Made by a program: the position numbers and the translations under genes
Assembly (NCBI RefSeq): GCF_024362485.1
Contig: NZ_CP101456.1
Coordinates: 2,418,001 to 2,482,000 of the forward strand
DNA from: Natronobeatus ordinarius
Lineage (GTDB): Archaea > Halobacteriota > Halobacteria > Halobacteriales > Natrialbaceae
Length of the DNA stretch: 64,000 bases
Direction: 5' to 3'
Shown here: one piece after another, positions 59,205 through 64,000 of the stretch
Position numbering within the stretch: position 1 is the first letter of the stretch
Layout of the letters: each line of letters starts with the position of its first letter
Notes under the pieces: model-generated
Database searches by the model: none
What the model saw: the letters and a program-made list of their open reading frames with translations, nothing else
What the model was told of the DNA's origin: nothing

Positions 59205-60449
59205 ATGCACCCGCCCTCGCTCCCGGATCGGTCGATCGAGGCGTACGCGGCCGTGACGGACGACGAACGGCTCGAGCACCTTCGAGAACTCGCCGCGACG
59301 CTCGGAGAGGCCCGCATCCTCCACGTCAACTCGACGGCGACCGGCGGCGGCGTCGCGGAACTGCTCCGGTCGATCGTGCCCGTCTGTCGCGACCTCGGCC
59401 TCGAGGACAACTGGCTCGTGATGGACGCCAGCGACGACTTCTTCGAGGTGACGAAGGCGATGCACAACGGGCTCCAGGGGAGCGGGTCGCCGTTGACCGA
59501 GGAGATGAAAGCAACGTATCACGACGTGAACGAGCAAAACGCAGCCGAACTCGAAAGAACGTACGACGTCGTCGTGATCCACGACCCACAGCCACTGGGC
59601 ATGATCGAGTCGATCCGCGAGGCGATGCCGGAAGCGGCGATCGTCTGGCGCTGTCACATCGACCTCACCGACCCGGTCGAGGCGTACCTGACGTTCGTCG
59701 CCGACGCCGCTCGACGGGCCGATCACGCGATCTTCAGCCGGGCGGCGTACGGGGAGGCGATCGACGGCCCGCCAGCGAGCGTTATCCACCCCTCGATCGA
59801 CCCGCTCGCGGCGAAGAACCGGTCGCTCGACGAGGAGGCGGTCACGGCCGAGTGCGACCGGCTGGATCCTCTCTCGTTCGACGCGCCACTGCTGACGCAG
59901 GTGTCGCGCTTCGATCCGTGGAAAGACCAGTTCGGCACGCTCGAGATCTACCGTCGTGCCCGCGAGTCGATTCCGGACCTCCAGCTGGCGCTGGTCGGCG
60001 GGATGGCCGGCGACGATCCCGAGGGGCTGGAACTGTACGAACAGGTCGCCGAGGAGGCGGTCGAAGACCCGAACGTGCACGTGCTGACCGACCTGCCGGA
60101 CCAGGGCGTGAACGTCCTCCAGCGCCGGTCTGACGTCGTCGTCCAGAAGTCACTCCGCGAGGGGTTCGGCCTCGTCGTCTCGGAGGCACTCTGGAAGCGC
60201 ACCCCGGTCGTCGGCTCGAGCGTGGGCGGCATCCCACTCCAGATCGAAGACGGCCAGAACGGCTACCTCGTCGAACCGGACGACGTCTCGACCGCCGCGG
60301 GTCGCGTCGTAACGCTCCTCGAGGACGACGAGCGCCGGGCGACGTTCGGGGCGAACGCTCGCGAGCACGTCCGCGAGCACTTCCTGCTCCCGCGACAGCT
60401 CGCCGAGTTGCTCGAGGTTTTTCTCGAGGTGCTGGACCTCGACCCGTGA
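59205..60449 (+). CDS. treT: TreT-type trehalose glycosyltransferring synthase
   Basis: The 414-residue GT4 glycosyltransferase shows the TreT hallmark HVNSTATGGGVAELLRSIVPVC, then DNWLVMDASDDFFEVTKAMHNGLQG and HDPQPLGMIESIR. The C-terminal nucleotide-sugar site is VQKSLREGFGLVVSEALWKRTPVVGSSVGG (quoted in parts). TreT reversibly makes trehalose from a nucleotide-glucose and glucose. It is encoded apart from the otsA-otsB pair at 31516-34094, so two trehalose routes coexist. A universal-stress protein and a nucleotidyltransferase lie downstream. Confidence 0.87.
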   Translation: MHPPSLPDRSIEAYAAVTDDERLEHLRELAATLGEARILHVNSTATGGGVAELLRSIVPVCRDLGLEDNWLVMDASDDFFEVTKAMHNGLQGSGSPLTEEMKATYHDVNEQNAAELERTYDVVVIHDPQPLGMIESIREAMPEAAIVWRCHIDLTDPVEAYLTFVADAARRADHAIFSRAAYGEAIDGPPASVIHPSIDPLAAKNRSLDEEAVTAECDRLDPLSFDAPLLTQVSRFDPWKDQFGTLEIYRRARESIPDLQLALVGGMAGDDPEGLELYEQVAEEAVEDPNVHVLTDLPDQGVNVLQRRSDVVVQKSLREGFGLVVSEALWKRTPVVGSSVGGIPLQIEDGQNGYLVEPDDVSTAAGRVVTLLEDDERRATFGANAREHVREHFLLPRQLAELLEVFLEVLDLDP

Positions 60450-60528
60450 CCGCCCCGACCATCCCCGTAAATGTCGGATCTCTTAGGTCCCCTGTACCAT
60501 TATCCGCCGAGGCGGTGAGTAGCCTCTC

Positions 60529-61422
60529 ATGAGCCGGCTCATCGAGCGGCTGTTGATACCGACGGACGCCAGCGACGGCGCGCTCTCGGGGGCGAGACAC
60601 GGGATTGCGCTCGCGTCGCGGACCGGCGCCGACGTGCACGTTCTCTCGGTCGTCGAGGTCGGGCACGGACCGTCCGAGTACGACGACGACCTGCTCTCGT
60701 CGCTCGAGGCGCAGGCGGACGAGGCGGTCGATGCAGTGGCAGAACTGGCTCGAGCCCACGACGAGAAACTCGAGGTCACGACGGCCGTCAGGCGTGGCGT
60801 CCCGTTCCAGTCGATCAGGGAGTACGCCAACCGGCGCGAGATTGACGTGATCGCGATGGGGACGAAGGGCCGAACCGGGATCGACCGAATCCTGCTGGGC
60901 AGCGTCACCGAAAACGTCCTCCGGACGGCTCGAACGCCCGTGCTCGCGGTTCCCCCGAACGCGGACGCGCCAGCGCTCGAGGACGTGGCGTTCGAGCGGT
61001 TCCTCCTGCCGACCGACGGCAGCGACGGGGCCGAAATCGCGGCCGAGTGGGGGATCGCCCTCGCGGACCGACTCGGTTCGACCGTCCACGCACTGTCCGC
61101 CCTCGATCCGAGTCCCTTCTCGGCGCTCGGCGAGGAAGACGAGGTTCCCGAAGCACTCGAGCACCGGGGCGAAGCGGCGGTCGCCTCCGTCCGGGAGCGC
61201 GCCAGCGAGGTGGGCGTCGACGCCACCGGCTCGATCGAATCCGGCTCGCCGACGGACGTGGTCCTCGCGTCCGCGGCCGACCGGGACGTCGACCTGATCG
61301 TCATGGGTACCCACGGCAGGACGGGCGTCGGGCAGTGGTTCCTGGGGAGCGTCACCGAGAACGTCGTCCGGCAGGCCGACGTCCCGGTGTTCTGCGTCCC
61401 CGTCAGCGCCGAGTCGCCGTAA
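60529..61422 (+). CDS. Tandem universal stress protein (UspA-type)
   Basis: The 297-residue protein is two UspA domains (about residues 1-145 and 150-297). Each has the N-terminal strand LLIPTDASDGA or FLLPTDGSDGAE and the ATP-type motif GTKGRTGIDRILLGSVTENV or GTHGRTGVGQWFLGSVTENV. The G-x2-G-x9-G-S pattern means ATP or another nucleotide is likely bound. Tandem Usp proteins are common in haloarchaea under stress. It is transcribed in the same direction as treT (79 nt downstream), perhaps on one transcript. Confidence 0.9.
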   Translation: MSRLIERLLIPTDASDGALSGARHGIALASRTGADVHVLSVVEVGHGPSEYDDDLLSSLEAQADEAVDAVAELARAHDEKLEVTTAVRRGVPFQSIREYANRREIDVIAMGTKGRTGIDRILLGSVTENVLRTARTPVLAVPPNADAPALEDVAFERFLLPTDGSDGAEIAAEWGIALADRLGSTVHALSALDPSPFSALGEEDEVPEALEHRGEAAVASVRERASEVGVDATGSIESGSPTDVVLASAADRDVDLIVMGTHGRTGVGQWFLGSVTENVVRQADVPVFCVPVSAESP

Positions 61423-61464
61423 CGCGCGTCGGTTCCAGTGCCGACCGTCCTGTGTCAGCCGCCA

Positions 61465-62439
61465 TCACTCGAGCGAGCCGCCCGGGATCTGCGTGTACGC
61501 GCCGACCATCGCGTCGACGAGCTCGAGCTCGCCGAGCGTGGCCCCCTCGTCGACGACCGACCGCCGCACGGTCGTCCCCTCGAGCGTCGCGTCCGGAAAG
61601 ACCACCGTCCGTTCGACGTCGGCGTCGACGAGCGTCGCCCCGGACATGACGTGGACGTTCGGTCCAAGCCTCGAGCGCTCGACGGACGCGGCGTCGGCGA
61701 CCAGCGACTCACCGTCCAGTCGCCAGGAGACGGCGTCCAGGTAGCTCTTCCGGGTGCCGACGTCGAACCAGGCGCCATCGAAGGAGTAGGCGTACGTCGG
61801 TTCCCGGGACTGGAGCCACGAGACGAACCAGCCGGGTTCGTCCGGGTCGTTCCCTCCCTCGAGGTACGTCCGGAACAACGGTAGCGCCTCCCGGGGGAAT
61901 GCGTAACAGCCGATCGACACGCGCGTCCCTGGCGGCTCGTCGGGTTTCTCCGCGAAGCCGACCACGCGATCGCCCTCGAGGTCGACGACGCCGTAGGCGG
62001 TGGCCCGCTCTCGATCGCCGACGTCGGAGACGGCGATCGTCGGCCCCTCCCGTCGGTCGAAGTACGCGAGGAAGTCCTCGATCGCGAAGTCGAAGACGTT
62101 GTCGCCGGCGAGCACCAGCAGGTCATCGTCGATCCCTTCGCGGTCGATCAGCTGGGCGAGCCCGCCGACGACGCCGAGCTTCTCGTCTTCCTCGCGCGTC
62201 TCCTCGATCGACAGCCGTGGCTTGTCGTAGGTGCTGTCTTCCAGGTGGGTCTGGAAGTCGGGCGCGAAGCGTTCGTTCGTGCTGACGTAGACCGTCTCGA
62301 TCCGATCGGCCGCCTCGAGTTCGGCGTAGAGTCGATCGAGGACGGTGGTCTCCCCGAGCGGGAGGAACATCTTCGGCCGGTGTCTCGTGATCGGCCACAG
62401 CCGGGTCGCGTAGCCGCCAGCGAGGACGACGGCGTTCAT
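61465..62439 (-). CDS. Sugar-phosphate nucleotidyltransferase
   Basis: The 324-residue protein has the nucleotidyltransferase signature MNAVVLAGGYATRLWPITRHRPK and LLVLAGDNVFDF. EKPDEPPGT and DVGTRKSYLDA are substrate-binding. A C-terminal left-handed beta-helix-like region with isoleucine-patch-style repeats (SRLGPNVHVMSGATLVDADV) follows. It would make a nucleotide-activated sugar such as NDP-glucose from the 1-phosphate. That is the donor needed by TreT, which is encoded nearby but on the opposite strand. Confidence 0.88.
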   Translation of the reverse strand: MNAVVLAGGYATRLWPITRHRPKMFLPLGETTVLDRLYAELEAADRIETVYVSTNERFAPDFQTHLEDSTYDKPRLSIEETREEDEKLGVVGGLAQLIDREGIDDDLLVLAGDNVFDFAIEDFLAYFDRREGPTIAVSDVGDRERATAYGVVDLEGDRVVGFAEKPDEPPGTRVSIGCYAFPREALPLFRTYLEGGNDPDEPGWFVSWLQSREPTYAYSFDGAWFDVGTRKSYLDAVSWRLDGESLVADAASVERSRLGPNVHVMSGATLVDADVERTVVFPDATLEGTTVRRSVVDEGATLGELELVDAMVGAYTQIPGGSLE

Positions 62440-62644
62440 CGGTACCCCTCGGCGGTCTGTCGATCGGTGGTCACTCCCATCGGTCGACTCCGGCGTTCGG
62501 TTTCGAGCCGTCCGATTCGGTTCGATTTGCGTCCGTCACTCGATTCGTGTCCGTCGAACGATCGGTGTACACGCATGCGTATCCGGGCGGTTCCCGTCCG
62601 AACTCCCACGGGCCGGTCCATAACCCTTTCACAGCTACACCATT

Positions 62645-64000
62645 ATGGCGCTCGGTCTGGGAGTAGCCGACGGGATGGACGACGCACACGCACGGCTCGA
62701 GGCCGACGTCGCCGCGCTCGAGGAGTTGCCGGTGTTCGTCGCGTACAACGCGAACGTCGACGCGATCGTCCGGGTCGACGAAGAACTGGCGTCGTACCTC
62801 GACCGACCGCCGGAGCCGGGTGCGCACCCGCCGCCGAGTCCGCTCGCGTCGAAGCGAGAGCTCGCGACGGCGATTACCCACACGATGGCGGCCGGCCACG
62901 GCGACGAGGCGGCGATGACGGACGAGTTCGCCGCCACGCTCGAGTCGGAGTTGAGGCCGGACAGCCAGCAGCTGGGCGGCCAGGCCGGGATCATGACGAA
63001 CCTGCTGACCGCGCTCGGGGCGGCGCCGATCACGTTCACGTACCTGGTCTCAGAGCGCCAGCGGTCGATGTTCGAGCACCCCGACGCGGTTCGCTATCCG
63101 ATCGTCGAGGACGGGAAGGTCAGCTACGTTCCCCTCGAGGCGTTCACCAACGCGGACCGAACCAAGATCAACTGGGTGTTCGAGTTCCGGGCCGGGGACG
63201 AACTCTTCGGCGTGCGTGCCGCGGCGGACACCCGGTTCATCGCTGCCTCGAGACCGCCGGAGTTCGATCTGGTCGCCGGCGACCTCGACGAAACCATCGA
63301 CCAGGTCGGTGCGGTCGTCGACGGGGCGTTGCTCGCGGGCTATCACAACCTCACGCCCGACCACGTCGAGGAGGGCTACGAGGAGGCACACCGTCACGCG
63401 CGGGACGTCCTGCGCCGGCTTCGATCCGGCGACGACCTCGACGTGCATATCGAGTACGCCGTGACCCAAGACGAGGAGCTCAGAGCGAGCATGTACGAGT
63501 GGATCTTACCCGAGGCAGACGTCATCGGCGTGGACACCCACGAGCTCACCCTGCTCCACGAGGACGCGGGACTCGAGGTGGCGGACGAGGAACCGACCGA
63601 GGAGACGCCGTTCGAGGTGAGCGAGATCCTCACTCACTACCGAATGCTCGCAGCGCTTCGTGAAGAACTCGGCGTCGACGCCATCCAGCTCCACGCGATG
63701 GCGTACCACCTCGCCGTGATGGACGCCCACCCCGAGCCGGAGGCAGCCCGGCGCGGACTCGAGTTTGCCGCCGTCACCGCCGCGACGAAGGCGGCCCGCG
63801 GGGAGATCACGGCCCCCGAAGACCTCGAGACGGGACTCGAATACGAGCCGTCGACGCAGGGCCGCGAGGCGATCGAGTTGCTCGCCGACCACGTCGAGAA
63901 ATCAGCCGAGGACGGCACGCTCTATACGCCGACGGTCGCCGCCTGTCCGAACCGCGTCGTCGACGAGCCGGCGGGGACGGTCGGCATCGGCGACATCGTC
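62645..64000 (+). CDS. ADP-dependent glucokinase/phosphofructokinase (truncated by window end)
   Basis: The frame opens at 62645 and runs off the window at 64000 without a stop (452 codons visible). The sequence matches the ADP-specific sugar kinase family: VFVAYNANVDAIVRVDEEL, QQLGGQAGIMTNLL, DVIGVDTHELTLLHED, and, at the very end, the catalytic GxGD in GTVGIGDIV. It uses ADP to phosphorylate glucose or fructose-6-phosphate. Which of the two cannot be told here. A second ATG at 62675 (MDDAHARLE) could be the real start. A TATA-like CCATAACC lies about 28 nt upstream of the first ATG. Confidence 0.88.
   Translation, partial: MALGLGVADGMDDAHARLEADVAALEELPVFVAYNANVDAIVRVDEELASYLDRPPEPGAHPPPSPLASKRELATAITHTMAAGHGDEAAMTDEFAATLESELRPDSQQLGGQAGIMTNLLTALGAAPITFTYLVSERQRSMFEHPDAVRYPIVEDGKVSYVPLEAFTNADRTKINWVFEFRAGDELFGVRAAADTRFIAASRPPEFDLVAGDLDETIDQVGAVVDGALLAGYHNLTPDHVEEGYEEAHRHARDVLRRLRSGDDLDVHIEYAVTQDEELRASMYEWILPEADVIGVDTHELTLLHEDAGLEVADEEPTEETPFEVSEILTHYRMLAALREELGVDAIQLHAMAYHLAVMDAHPEPEAARRGLEFAAVTAATKAARGEITAPEDLETGLEYEPSTQGREAIELLADHVEKSAEDGTLYTPTVAACPNRVVDEPAGTVGIGDIV

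Overview
This 64 kb window is chromosomal DNA from a halophilic archaeon (class Halobacteria); the genus cannot be fixed from the sequence. Supporting signs are the high GC content with C/G in third codon positions, very acidic proteins, many promoters whose TATA-like box lies about 22-30 nt from the start codon (leaderless mRNAs), and lineage-typical genes. These include DpsA, a gamma-glutamylcysteine ligase, bacterioopsin-activator-type HTH proteins, a HemAT-like transducer, FEN1, Dph2 and an archaeal class I aldolase. No rRNA, recognisable tRNA, CRISPR array or intact transposon was seen.

Layout. 0-5 kb: two small exported or anchored proteins sharing a [ED]Y[DN]VS motif, DpsA, an aldehyde dehydrogenase, a structured GC-rich intergenic region, and gshA. 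5-15 kb: small membrane proteins, an SNF-type symporter, TrxB, Dph2, an HTH_10 regulator, two adjacent FAD enzymes and a MoaD/SAMP-like protein. 14.6-28.6 kb: a sulfur and redox block with DsrE-like protein, TusA, a rhodanese-metallo-beta-lactamase fusion, a YeeE/YedE transporter split into two genes, a ZIP transporter, two thioredoxins, a TauE/SafE exporter with a tiny membrane partner, a cysteine-bearing HTH regulator, a second TrxB, a class V aminotransferase, a globin-coupled transducer and a CoA-disulfide-reductase-like flavoprotein. 28.6-40.5 kb: membrane proteins, an M24 peptidase, trehalose genes otsA-otsB, a phiH1-repressor-like HTH protein, PLP enzymes, DRG GTPase and a Gfo/Idh/MocA oxidoreductase. 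40.6-49.5 kb: PAS histidine kinase with response regulator, CBS protein, HerA-like ATPase and a VapBC module. 49.5-51.5 kb: a small accessory patch of two orphan genes bracketed by a short dispersed repeat. 51.5-64 kb: FEN1, then central carbon metabolism (aldolase, FBPase, PEP synthase), a RimK-protease fusion, TreT-type glycosyltransferase, a universal stress protein, a sugar nucleotidyltransferase and a truncated ADP-dependent sugar kinase.

The most interesting signal is a recurrent palindrome (core ATTGTACAAT or TTGTACAA, with spaced ATTGT...ACAAT variants). It is found at about seven promoters across 15-27 kb, usually just upstream of the TATA box. It links TusA/DsrE, rhodanese-MBL/YeeE, TauE, two thioredoxins, the cysteine-bearing regulator itself, the globin transducer and the CoA-disulfide reductase. 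I infer a reactive-sulfur or thiol-redox regulon run by that regulator. A second theme is trehalose: a complete OtsAB pair and, separately, a TreT/nucleotidyltransferase/ADP-kinase module. A third is an 86-nt palindromic repeat present as two full copies and one half copy, each lying exactly at the stop codon of a minus-strand gene.
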